Shown here piece by piece: positions 1 through 6,820 of a stretch of DNA of 8,310 bases. The stretch is from an uncultured Desulfuromonas sp. (lineage in GTDB: Bacteria; Desulfobacterota; Desulfuromonadia; Desulfuromonadales; Trichloromonadaceae). Position 1 is the stretch's first letter, and each line of letters starts with the position of its first letter. The DNA lies in the NCBI GenBank assembly GCA_937982495.1, contig CALJLX010000554.1:1-8310 (forward strand), written 5' to 3'. Made by a program: the position numbers and the translations under genes. The notes under the pieces are model-generated. The model saw only the letters and a program-made list of their open reading frames with translations. It had not been told where the DNA came from and did not search any database.

Positions 1-36
1 AATCGTAAATAGCAAGGAGCAAAAGGAGGAAGAGAC

Positions 37-723
37 ATGCGTTCGGAGGGATGGATTCGGATTTTGCCGTTCGCCCTGTTCATGGGCTTTATCGGCGTGG
101 AGGAGGGAGCGCGTTTCCTCGCGGGGCGGGGACTGCTCCCCTGGAATGAAGGGGATCTGCTCTATCTCTACCCGGTGAAAGCGGTACTGGTGGGGTTCTG
201 CCTGATTCTCTTGTGGCGCCGTTACGGGGAAATTCGCCTGACTGACCTGAACTGCTTACGGCATACGACCCTCAGTCTGCTGACGGGGATGTTGATCTTT
301 ATCCTCTGGATCCATATGGACTGGGGCTTCGCCACCCTCGGCGAGCCCCAGGGCTTCGATCCCGGACGGATTCCCGAGGGCGCGGCCCGCACGGCGATGA
401 TCGCCATGCGCCTGGTCGGAGCGGTGCTGGTCGTGCCGGTGATGGAGGAACTCTTCTGGCGCTCTTTCCTGTTGCGCTACATTATCGAACCGGACTTCAT
501 GAAGGTCGCTATCGGCCGTTTTACCTGGTTTTCCTTCCTGGCGACGGTGGTCCTCTTCGGCCTGGAGCACAACCACTATCTGGCCGGGATGATGGCCGGA
601 GCCTTCTTCAGCCTGCTGCTCTACCGAACCAAGAGCATCGCCCAGTGCATCCTCAGCCACGCCGTGGCCAATCTGGCCCTGGGGATCTATGTTCTGAAAA
701 CCGGGAACTGGCAGTTCTGGTAG
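37..723 (+). CDS. CPBP/CAAX-type intramembrane protease, PEP-CTERM-associated type
   Basis: A 228-residue polytopic membrane protein, predicted to be an intramembrane metalloprotease of the CPBP/ABI (CAAX prenyl protease 2-like) family. All three family motifs are visible: EExxxR at residues 137-142 (E137, E138, R142), FxxxH at 174-178 (F174, H178) and HxxxN at 208-212 (H208, N212). About six to seven hydrophobic segments can be seen, near 7-24, 45-61, 78-95, 120-136, 162-178, 183-197 and 201-220. The ATG is preceded by a strong AAAGGAGGAAG site about 6 bases away. The short length and the motif context resemble the CAAX-protease relatives that accompany exosortase/PEP-CTERM systems; that subfamily call is from memory, not a search. 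The substrate is unknown, and any exosortase partner would lie left of the window. It is the only plus-strand gene here and converges on the Lon-like gene, with a hairpin between them. Confidence 0.85.
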   Translation: MRSEGWIRILPFALFMGFIGVEEGARFLAGRGLLPWNEGDLLYLYPVKAVLVGFCLILLWRRYGEIRLTDLNCLRHTTLSLLTGMLIFILWIHMDWGFATLGEPQGFDPGRIPEGAARTAMIAMRLVGAVLVVPVMEELFWRSFLLRYIIEPDFMKVAIGRFTWFSFLATVVLFGLEHNHYLAGMMAGAFFSLLLYRTKSIAQCILSHAVANLALGIYVLKTGNWQFW

Positions 724-730
724 TAAAGCC

Positions 731-753
731 GGGCGATTCGTGAATCGCCCCTA
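731..753 (-). repeat. REP-like GTAG hairpin between convergent genes (possible bidirectional terminator)
   Basis: Read on the minus strand this is GTAG followed by a perfect 9-bp stem, GGGCGATTC / GAATCGCCC, around a 2-base AC loop. A GTAG tetranucleotide 5' of a short palindrome is the layout of REP elements mobilised by REP-associated tyrosine transposases (RAYTs). The GTAG overlaps the last Lys codon and supplies the TAG stop of the Lon-like gene. The hairpin fills the gap between two convergent stops. It is followed by TTTT at 756-759 on the plus strand, so it may also end transcription of the protease gene, although the U-run is poor. A second element with the same TAGGGGCG end lies at 6821-6850. 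Confidence 0.7.
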
Positions 754-3156
754 CTTTTCCCCCTCCTTGCCGACGCCGAATTTGTGCAGGGCTTCGGCCA
801 TCTGCCGCAGGCGCTGGTCGACCCGGGCGTTCACCGTCCCTTCCGGCCAAGAGCCGTCCGCCTGGCGTTCGCCGGCGGGCACCCCGGTGAGGATCTCGAT
901 CCCCTCGTCGATGGTGGTCACCGCCCAGAGGTGAAAGCGCCCCTCGCGCACGGCGGCGATCACCTCGGGCTTGAGCATGAGGTTTTTCACGTTCTGCACC
1001 GGAATCATCACCCCCTGTTCGCCATTGAGGCCAAAAGCCTTGCAGACCGCATAGAAGCCTTCGATCTTCTCGTTGACCCCGCCGATGGGCTGAATCCGGC
1101 CGTGCTGGTTGACGGAGCCGGTCACGGCGATGCCCTGGCGGATCGGCAGTCCCGAGAGGGAGGAGAGCAATCCGTAGAGTTCGGTGGAGGAAGCGCTGTC
1201 GCCGTCGACCCCGCCGTAGGACTGTTCGAAGCAGATGGAGGCGGCCACCGTCAGGGGCTTGTCCTGGGCGAAACGCTCGCCAAAGAAGCCGCTGAGAATC
1301 AGCACCCCTTTGTCATGGCTCGGCCCGGAAAGTTTCACCTCCCGCTCGATGTTGATCATTCCCCCCTTGCCCAGAAAGGTGCGCACCGTCACCCGTGAGG
1401 GCTTACCGAAGGAATAATCCCCAAGCATGTAGACGGATAGACCGTTCACCTGCCCAACGACTTCGCCCTGGGTATCGACCAGCAGGGTGCCGTCCTCGAT
1501 GAACTCCTGAATCCGCTCTTCGACCTTGTTCGACCGGTAGATGCGCGCCTCGATGGCGAGCTCCACCTGCTCGGCGCCGACCAGTTCGCGACCGTGGCGC
1601 TCGGCGTAATGGGAGGCCTCGCGGATCAGGTCGGCGATGTCGAGAAAACGGGAGGAGAGCCGCCCCTGATCCTCGATCAGCCGCGCCGAATATTCCACCA
1701 ATCGGGCGACGCCGTTGGGCGCGAAGTGACGCAGACTTTCTTCCCGGCATTTGGAGGCGACGAACAGGGCGTATTGCTGGACATTCTCCCAGGTGTTTTT
1801 CATCATCCGGTCGAAGTCGGCCTTGACCTTGAAATACTTACGGAAATCCTGATCGTAGTGATACAGCAGGTAATAGAGTTGGGGGGTGCCGATGAGGATG
1901 ATCTTGCAGTCGAGGGGAACCGGCTTCGGCTTGAGGGAGACGGTAGCGATCAGCCGGAACTGCTCGGCCATATCCTCGATGCGGATCTCCCGCTTGCGGA
2001 TACTGCGCTTTAAAGCCTCGTAGGTGAAGACGTTGATCAGCACCTCGCGGCAGTCGAGAATGAGGTAACCGCCGTTGGCGCGATGCAGCGCCCCCGGCTT
2101 GATCATGGTGAAGTTGGTGATGGCGTTACCCATCTGGATGACGTGTTCGAGGCGGCCGAAGACGTTGAAATAGGTGGGGTTGGCCTCGTAGACGACCGGC
2201 GCCCCCGTCAGCTCGCTGTTGTCGATGAAGAGATTGACCCGATAGCGGTCGAAAGAGGGTTCCTGGCTGAGCTGCTTGAGGCCGGGGATGGCCAGGGTCG
2301 GCCCTTCGGAGGGGCGAAATTCGTCGATCCGGTCAAGCAGGTCTTTCTTGCAGTCGATGAAATGTTCCAGCACCTGGGCATGCTCGCCGTAACGCGCCTC
2401 CAGATCCTCGAAGAGATGACCGATGGCGTAGAGCAGCAGCTCCTTTTCCATCTTCGCGGTCTCGGCGCGCATCTCCTTTTCCTGGTCGCGCACCTGGCGC
2501 ATGACTTCCGCCAGGCGTTCCTGCAACTCGCTGCCGTTGCGGTCGAGCACTTCCCGTTCTTCGTCGGAAAGCTCTTCGTATTCCTGCTGCGACAGGGGCT
2601 GCCCCCCCTTGGTCGGGACCAGCACCAGACCGCTGACCGAACGCTGTAAAACGAAGCGGTTGCGGTTGGCCTCGGCTTCCAGCCGCTCGAAGAGCTGCCG
2701 ATGCTTTTCCTGATAGGCGGCGGCGATCTGCCCCTTCTGCTGCTCGTATTCCTTGCTTTCGAAGACCTTGGGGATTTCCTCGGCCAGGCGCGCTACCAGC
2801 GCCTCCATATCCTTCTGCAGTTCCTTGCCGCGACCGGTGGGCAGACGCAGGCAGACGGCACGGCCGGTCTCTTTGAAATCGTTGAGATAACACCAGTCGT
2901 CCGGCACGCCTTCCGCGGCGGCGCGGCGATTGAGAAGCTTGCGAATGGTGGAGGAGCGACCGGAACCCGGCTCCCCCAGGACAAAGAGATTGAATCCGCC
3001 GTCGCGAATCCCAAGACCGAACTCGATGGCGGTGACCGCCCGGTCCTGGCCGATGGTCCCTTCGAGGGGCGGCAGCTCGGCGGTCGAAACGAATTCGAAC
3101 TGGGCCGGGTCGCATTGCCAGGACAAGGCCTCGGGTGCCAATTTTTTATGATTCAT
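751..3156 (-). CDS. Lon-family AAA+ ATP-dependent protease (LonB/YcbZ-like)
   Basis: An 801-residue soluble AAA+ serine protease of the Lon-related clade that includes E. coli YcbZ; it lacks the classical Lon N-terminal substrate domain. An ATPase module opens with a P-loop at 61-69 (GEPGSGRSS), where Arg67 replaces the usual Walker A Lys. A long charged helical insertion follows (about 110-280), then a Walker B-like strand at 364-368 (YLILD) and an AAA lid to about 540. The S16 protease domain occupies about 565-760 with the Ser-Lys dyad at S654 (in DGDSAS) and K697 (in NEKIEG). The expected role is ATP-driven degradation of damaged or regulatory proteins. The start is placed at the ATG at 3156, which has AGAGGGG six bases upstream; an ATG at 3183 would add nine residues but directly follows the E2 stops. 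The gene follows the E2 gene by about 30 bases, so it is probably co-transcribed. The stop codon lies inside a REP-like repeat. Confidence 0.9.
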   Translation of the reverse strand: MNHKKLAPEALSWQCDPAQFEFVSTAELPPLEGTIGQDRAVTAIEFGLGIRDGGFNLFVLGEPGSGRSSTIRKLLNRRAAAEGVPDDWCYLNDFKETGRAVCLRLPTGRGKELQKDMEALVARLAEEIPKVFESKEYEQQKGQIAAAYQEKHRQLFERLEAEANRNRFVLQRSVSGLVLVPTKGGQPLSQQEYEELSDEEREVLDRNGSELQERLAEVMRQVRDQEKEMRAETAKMEKELLLYAIGHLFEDLEARYGEHAQVLEHFIDCKKDLLDRIDEFRPSEGPTLAIPGLKQLSQEPSFDRYRVNLFIDNSELTGAPVVYEANPTYFNVFGRLEHVIQMGNAITNFTMIKPGALHRANGGYLILDCREVLINVFTYEALKRSIRKREIRIEDMAEQFRLIATVSLKPKPVPLDCKIILIGTPQLYYLLYHYDQDFRKYFKVKADFDRMMKNTWENVQQYALFVASKCREESLRHFAPNGVARLVEYSARLIEDQGRLSSRFLDIADLIREASHYAERHGRELVGAEQVELAIEARIYRSNKVEERIQEFIEDGTLLVDTQGEVVGQVNGLSVYMLGDYSFGKPSRVTVRTFLGKGGMINIEREVKLSGPSHDKGVLILSGFFGERFAQDKPLTVAASICFEQSYGGVDGDSASSTELYGLLSSLSGLPIRQGIAVTGSVNQHGRIQPIGGVNEKIEGFYAVCKAFGLNGEQGVMIPVQNVKNLMLKPEVIAAVREGRFHLWAVTTIDEGIEILTGVPAGERQADGSWPEGTVNARVDQRLRQMAEALHKFGVGKEGEK

Positions 3157-3162
3157 GACCAT

Positions 3163-3169
3163 CCCCTCT
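3163..3169 (-). promoter_or_regulatory. Ribosome-binding site deciding the Lon-like start
   Basis: AGAGGGG on the minus strand ends six bases before the ATG at 3156. The upstream in-frame ATG at 3183 falls immediately after two in-frame stops of the preceding gene, and the ribosome-binding site would lie downstream of it. That favours 3156 as the real start. Confidence 0.6.
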
Positions 3170-3186
3170 GCAAGAAATCTCATTCA

Positions 3187-4128
3187 TCAGAATTCGCAAT
3201 CGCCTCTTGCCTCCAGGGTAATCGGCGCTTCCAGGTAACTTTTCAGGGTGCCGAGAAATTCGGCGGCGTCGGCGCCGTCGAGAATACGGTGATCGGCGGA
3301 AAGGGTGAGGCGCAACATGGGGGCGATGCCCGGCTCGCCGTCATCGTCCACCACCACCTCGCCGCGAATCGTCCCCACCGCCAGCACCGCCGCCTGGGGC
3401 GGGGTGATGATGGCGCTGAAGGACTCGACCCCGAGCATCCCCATGTTGGAGACGGTAAAGGTTCCGCCGGCCATTTCCCGCCGCTCCAGCCGTCCTTCGT
3501 GGGCCTTGGCGGCCATCTCGGCGGCCCGGCGGCTGAGTTCCCGCAGACCGAGGCGCCCGCAGTCGGCCAGCACCGGATAATAGAGCCCGCCCTCGGTGGC
3601 GACCGCCATCGCCAGGCTGATGGTTTTCTGTTCCACCGCCTCGCCGTCGAGCCAGAGGCTGTTGACCCAGGGATGCTCACGAAGAGAACGGACCACGGCG
3701 GCGAGAATGAAGTCGTTGATGGTGACGCCGAGGCTTTTGCGCAGACCGATGACGTCGGTCATATCCACCGCCACGGTCACGAAAAAATGCGGGACAGTGC
3801 GCCAGCTCTCCTGCATCTTACGGGCGATGATGCGCCGCACCTTGACCGACTTCCCCGGAACGGACGGGGAGGGTTCATCATGCGCCGCCGGTGCGCGGTC
3901 GAGAACCGCCAGCAGCGTTCCGACCGGCACCGTACACCCTTCCTCAATCCGCAACACCACCACCTCGCCCGATTCGCGGGCGCTCAGAAGCAGGGTCTTT
4001 CCGCCGATGGCGAAGTCGGCCAGGGGGACGCCCGGTTCCACTCGGCACCCTTCCTGGACATGCCAACGCACCAGGGTGGCTTCCTGCATCGATTCTTCAA
4101 GGGGGGGGAGGATGATCGGAGAAAGCAT
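3187..4128 (-). CDS. Short E2-type dihydrolipoamide acyltransferase (2-oxoacid dehydrogenase family)
   Basis: A 313-residue protein with an N-terminal biotinyl/lipoyl-like domain (about 1-77) and a CoA-dependent acyltransferase domain (about 95-305). The catalytic motif DHRILDG is intact at 279-285 (H280, D284), as is the conserved stretch TFTVSNMGM near 223-231. K44 sits where the lipoylated Lys is expected, but the usual DKA context reads GKT. Only about 18 residues separate the two domains, so the peripheral-subunit-binding domain that docks E1/E3 in normal E2s (usually 400 residues or more) is missing. The start at 4128 matches the beginning of the lipoyl fold and has GAGG six bases upstream; an in-frame ATG at 4290 would put 54 residues of non-family sequence, and the predicted promoter, inside the gene. 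The gene ends in tandem TGA codons. Acetoin-, pyruvate- or branched-chain-type specificity cannot be decided. Confidence 0.82.
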   Translation of the reverse strand: MLSPIILPPLEESMQEATLVRWHVQEGCRVEPGVPLADFAIGGKTLLLSARESGEVVVLRIEEGCTVPVGTLLAVLDRAPAAHDEPSPSVPGKSVKVRRIIARKMQESWRTVPHFFVTVAVDMTDVIGLRKSLGVTINDFILAAVVRSLREHPWVNSLWLDGEAVEQKTISLAMAVATEGGLYYPVLADCGRLGLRELSRRAAEMAAKAHEGRLERREMAGGTFTVSNMGMLGVESFSAIITPPQAAVLAVGTIRGEVVVDDDGEPGIAPMLRLTLSADHRILDGADAAEFLGTLKSYLEAPITLEARGDCEF

Positions 4129-4213
4129 GGGATGCCTCGTATCGGTCGGGACAGGGAATCGGCTGGGAAAAACTCCGGGATGATTCGTTTCAGCGGCCCG
4201 TGAATCCAGCCAA

Positions 4214-4242
4214 ACTCTAGCAATTCCCGGCCGGAATGGCAA
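4214..4242 (-). promoter_or_regulatory. Predicted sigma70-type promoter for the E2-Lon unit
   Basis: On the minus strand a -35 box TTGCCA (4242-4237, 5/6 to consensus) and a -10 box TAGAGT (4219-4214, 4/6) are separated by exactly 17 bases. Transcription would start near 4207, giving a leader of about 80 bases before the E2 ATG. The position is sensible: it lies just downstream of the terminator closing the preceding gene, so the E2-Lon pair needs its own promoter. Judged by eye only. Confidence 0.5.
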
Positions 4243-4295
4243 GAAACCTGACCGCCCAACCCTCCGCGGCCTTCCTTTCTCCCCGCGCACCTATA

Positions 4296-4330
4296 GAAAA
4301 AGCGCCGGAAACCTTGGGTTTCCGGCGCTT
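4296..4330 (-). terminator. Strong rho-independent terminator of the zinc-ribbon gene
   Basis: On the minus strand a perfect 14-bp stem, AAGCGCCGGAAACC paired with GGTTTCCGGCGCTT, closes a CAA loop and runs into a T tract (TTTTC). It starts about 30 bases after the stop of the small zinc-ribbon gene and separates that gene from the E2-Lon unit. Confidence 0.92.
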
Positions 4331-4359
4331 GAAGAGGCACGGTTGGGCGAGTGAATCGA

Positions 4360-4515
4360 TCAGCCGAGGAAATACTGGTTGTTGCGGGCGCGGTTTGCGA
4401 CAATGGTGGGGTCGAGCAACTCTCCGCAGGAGCAGCATTTCCAGGCGTCGAAGGAACGGACGAAATCGTAATATTTCTCGGCGTACATCCTGGCTCGGCA
4501 CTTAGGACATTTCAT
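4360..4515 (-). CDS. 51-residue zinc-ribbon protein (two CxxC knuckles)
   Basis: A small ORF beginning MKCPKCRARM, with a second knuckle KCCSCG at residues 26-31. Cys3, Cys6, Cys27 and Cys30 form a CxxC-x20-CxxC pattern typical of a rubredoxin-like or zinc-ribbon fold, with Cys28 as an extra. The middle is aromatic and charged (YAEKYYDF), and the C-terminus is Asn/Arg-rich. Three things support a real gene: AAGGAGAG about five bases before the ATG, a strong intrinsic terminator about 30 bases after the stop, and sensible residue composition. There is no signal peptide or membrane segment, so it should be cytoplasmic. It may bind zinc and act in nucleic-acid or protein contacts; the function is unknown. 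It lies 144 bases downstream of the ComEA-like gene. Confidence 0.8.
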   Translation of the reverse strand: MKCPKCRARMYAEKYYDFVRSFDAWKCCSCGELLDPTIVANRARNNQYFLG

Positions 4516-4561
4516 GGCTCTCTCCTTGGATGGAATTCAACAGGGAAACCCCTTGTCAACA

Positions 4562-4590
4562 CTCATAAGCGTTTACACAAGACGTGCCAG
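4562..4590 (-). promoter_or_regulatory. Possible promoter for the zinc-ribbon gene
   Basis: In the 144-base gap before the small gene, minus-strand CTGGCA (4590-4585) and TATGAG (4567-4562) are 17 bases apart, each 4/6 to the sigma70 consensus. A perfect TTGACA also occurs at 4559-4554 but has no decent -10 at the right distance. The gap is AT-richer than its surroundings, which fits a promoter region, but the assignment is weak. Confidence 0.3.
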
Positions 4591-4659
4591 AATCCCTGGG
4601 AGCATCACAAAGGAGCCTTATGTTTCAGAATTTTATGTTAGTTATCGAGAACTTATCAT

Positions 4660-5214
4660 TCATTCAAAATATTTCCGCCAACGTTCGAGCGACTTCCTAC
4701 CCACCCCCGGAACCCGTAGCAAAGCTTCAAAATCCCCAAAATCGCCATTTTTTTGACGGTCTGCTTCGATTCGTTCCGCCAGTCTCGGGCCGATCCCCGG
4801 CAACGCCTGCCAATCGTCCAAGCTCATGCGCTCCGGATGCAGAGCGACCCCCAACGCCATACGCTGCTCCGCCGGCAACCAATCCCTGACCAGAACGAGC
4901 TTTTCCGCCTCGTCGAGGCCCAGGGAAAGACGTTCTCCGGGCTGTGGCGGCCGACTGGGAAGCTTCAGGGACAGCCATTCCCGAGCCGTCTCCCCATCCG
5001 TCAATTCAATGACGCTCGCCCAGGAAGAAGCGTCAGAGAATTGATGGAGCCCCGGGCGGGTGAACCCGTTCCCGAGCCAAACCGGCAGGGTCGGTGGGGC
5101 GGAAAGCGCAACGGCCGGCGGGTCTTCGTCGAAAAAGATCCGCCGGCCGCAAAAAAAGCCGAGGCAAAAGACGAGGCACCCCACCAGCAGGCAGGTTCCC
5201 CGGGGGGGATTCAC
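4660..5214 (-). CDS. ComEA-like helix-hairpin-helix protein with N-terminal membrane anchor
   Basis: A 184-residue protein. A hydrophobic segment at about 7-22 is followed by RR, so it is either an anchor or an uncleaved signal. A middle region of about 45-125 (rich in Leu, Pro and charged residues) is one I do not recognise. The C-terminus (about 130-183) is a double helix-hairpin-helix of the ComEA type, with turns LPGIG at 138-142 and VPGVG at 168-172 and the GDF spacing typical of the family. Such domains bind DNA backbone non-specifically, and ComEA carries incoming DNA during transformation; whether this protein does so is inference. The start is GTG at 5214, two bases after the cimA stop, with AGGA about nine bases upstream, suggesting translational coupling to cimA. 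Unlike canonical ComEA it has a large extra middle region. Confidence 0.78.
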   Translation of the reverse strand: MNPPRGTCLLVGCLVFCLGFFCGRRIFFDEDPPAVALSAPPTLPVWLGNGFTRPGLHQFSDASSWASVIELTDGETAREWLSLKLPSRPPQPGERLSLGLDEAEKLVLVRDWLPAEQRMALGVALHPERMSLDDWQALPGIGPRLAERIEADRQKNGDFGDFEALLRVPGVGRKSLERWRKYFE

Positions 5215-5216
5215 CC

Positions 5217-6788
5217 TCAGTTGTCCTGATCCTTGAGCAGCTTGTATTGCAGGGCATCGACCAGGGCGTGGTAAGAAGCATCGATAATGTTATCGCTGAC
5301 CCCCACCGTCCCCCAACGACTTTCCTTGTCCCCCGATTCGATGAGGACGCGGGTAAAGGAGGCCGTTCCCTTCCCCGCCGGCAGAACCCGAACCTTGTAG
5401 TCGTAAAGGCGGATCTCCTTCAGGCGCGGATAGAAATTCTCCAGGGCTTTGCGCAAGGCGTTGTCGAGGGCGTTGACCGGCCCGTTCCCCTCGGCGGCGG
5501 TATGTTCGATGCGCCCGCCGACCTTGACCTGGACGGTCGCTTCGGAAATGGGCTTTTCATCCTCATGGCGCTTGGTGTCGATGACCCGGAAGCCGATGAC
5601 CGAGAAATAATTGCGCAGGGTACCGAGAGCGCGGCGCATGAGCAGCTCAAAGGAGGCTTCGGCCCCTTCGAACTGGAATCCCTTGTTCTCCAGATCCTTG
5701 ATGTTTTCCAGGATCTCCAGGGTCACGGGATCCTTGCTGTCGAGGTTGATGTTGAATTCCTCGGCCTTGGCCAGGATGTTGGAGCGCCCGGAGAGATCGG
5801 AAACGAGCACCCGGGTGCAGTTGCCGACCTGTTCGGGGCGAATATGTTCATAGGTCTCGGGATGGCGCTGGATGGCGGAGACATGCACCCCGCCCTTGTG
5901 GGCGAAGGCCGAGTTGCCGACGTAGGCCTGATGCTTGTTCGGCACCATGTTGGCCAGTTCGTAAATGGTACGGGAGAGCTGGCGCAGAGACTTGAGCTTA
6001 CCTTCGGCAACGCAGCTCTTGCCCATTTTGAGCTGCAGGGCGGGGATGATGGAGCAGAGATTGGCGTTGCCGCAGCGCTCGCCGAAACCGTTGATGGTTC
6101 CCTGCACATGGACGATGCCGTGGGCCACGGCGGTGAGGGAGTTGGCCACCGCGCACTCGCCGTCGTTATGGGTATGGATCCCCAGGGGCGTGGCGACCGT
6201 CTGCTTGACCCGCTCGATGATCGCCGGCAGCTCATGGGGCAGGGTGCCGCCGTTGGTGTCACACAGGACGATGCAGTCGGCACCGGCCTGCTGGGCGGCC
6301 TGCAGGGTCTTCAGGGCGTATTCGGGGTTGGCCTTGTAGCCGTCGAAAAAGTGCTCGGCGTCGTAGACAACCTCGCCGACATGCTCTTTGAGATAGGCCA
6401 GGGAATCGTAGATCAGCTCCAGATTTTCTTCGAGGCTGATGCGCAAGGCCTCGTGGACATGAAAATCCCAGGTCTTGCCGAAGATGGTCACGGTATCCGG
6501 TTCGGCCTGAACCAGGGTCCGGATGTTGTTGTCCTTGTCCGGCGTGGTGTTGGCCCGGCGCGTCGAACCGAAAGCGGCGATCTTCGCCTGAGACAGAGTG
6601 ACCTTCTTGATGTCCTTGAAGAAGGCGATGTCCTTGGGATTGGAGCCGGGCCAGCCCCCCTCGATATAATGAATACCCAGATCGTCCAGAAGCTGGGCGA
6701 TGCGAATCTTATCCGCCACCAGAAAGGACACTTCCTCGGCCTGCGTGCCGTCCCGCAGGGTCGTATCGTAGAGCTTGATCTGATTCAT
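5217..6788 (-). CDS. cimA: (R)-citramalate synthase
   Basis: A 523-residue cytoplasmic enzyme of the DRE-TIM metallolyase (LeuA/CimA/homocitrate synthase) family. It condenses pyruvate with acetyl-CoA to (R)-citramalate, the first step of the threonine-independent isoleucine pathway. Visible features: DTTLRDGTQ at 8-16 (metal ligand D8, catalytic R12, D13), HTHND at 205-209 (metal ligands H205, H207), GTINGFGERCGNANL at 230-244, and a C-terminal LeuA-type regulatory domain (about 375-515) that normally binds the end product isoleucine. The length and the WDFHV stretch at 107-111 fit the CimA branch rather than 2-isopropylmalate synthase. The start at 6788 puts the first catalytic motif at residue 8 and has GGGGA seven bases upstream; an in-frame ATG at 6836 would run through the palindrome. 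It lies downstream of lysC and is probably in one operon with it and the ComEA-like gene. Confidence 0.93.
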   Translation of the reverse strand: MNQIKLYDTTLRDGTQAEEVSFLVADKIRIAQLLDDLGIHYIEGGWPGSNPKDIAFFKDIKKVTLSQAKIAAFGSTRRANTTPDKDNNIRTLVQAEPDTVTIFGKTWDFHVHEALRISLEENLELIYDSLAYLKEHVGEVVYDAEHFFDGYKANPEYALKTLQAAQQAGADCIVLCDTNGGTLPHELPAIIERVKQTVATPLGIHTHNDGECAVANSLTAVAHGIVHVQGTINGFGERCGNANLCSIIPALQLKMGKSCVAEGKLKSLRQLSRTIYELANMVPNKHQAYVGNSAFAHKGGVHVSAIQRHPETYEHIRPEQVGNCTRVLVSDLSGRSNILAKAEEFNINLDSKDPVTLEILENIKDLENKGFQFEGAEASFELLMRRALGTLRNYFSVIGFRVIDTKRHEDEKPISEATVQVKVGGRIEHTAAEGNGPVNALDNALRKALENFYPRLKEIRLYDYKVRVLPAGKGTASFTRVLIESGDKESRWGTVGVSDNIIDASYHALVDALQYKLLKDQDN

Positions 6789-6820
6789 GCTTCTATCCCC
6801 GTTTCTCCCGCGACCATGGA

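Noticed and set aside
1..36. End of an upstream gene (possible stops at TAA 6-8 or TAG 10-12)
   Set aside because: Too little sequence to choose a frame or recognise a product; only the ribosome-binding site of the next gene can be supported.
2701..4203. A 500-codon open frame on the plus strand
   Set aside because: It is antisense to the Lon-like and E2 genes and their promoter region, with a His/Gly/Asp-rich composition typical of shadow frames and no motif.
4217..4235. Possible sigma54 site (GG ... TTGCT) upstream of the E2 gene
   Set aside because: The GG-to-GC distance is 9 bases, one short of the required 10; a sigma70 reading with 17-base spacing fits the same stretch better.
4574..4589. 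Possible sigma54 promoter (TGGCACG) upstream of the zinc-ribbon gene
   Set aside because: The -24 part matches well, but the -12 position reads GT instead of the near-invariant GC.
4620..4889. Plus-strand ATG after AAAGGAGCC, opening a frame of 89 codons
   Set aside because: The ribosome-binding site looks good, but the frame soon runs antisense through the ComEA-like gene and becomes Pro/Ser/Ala-rich with no conserved feature.
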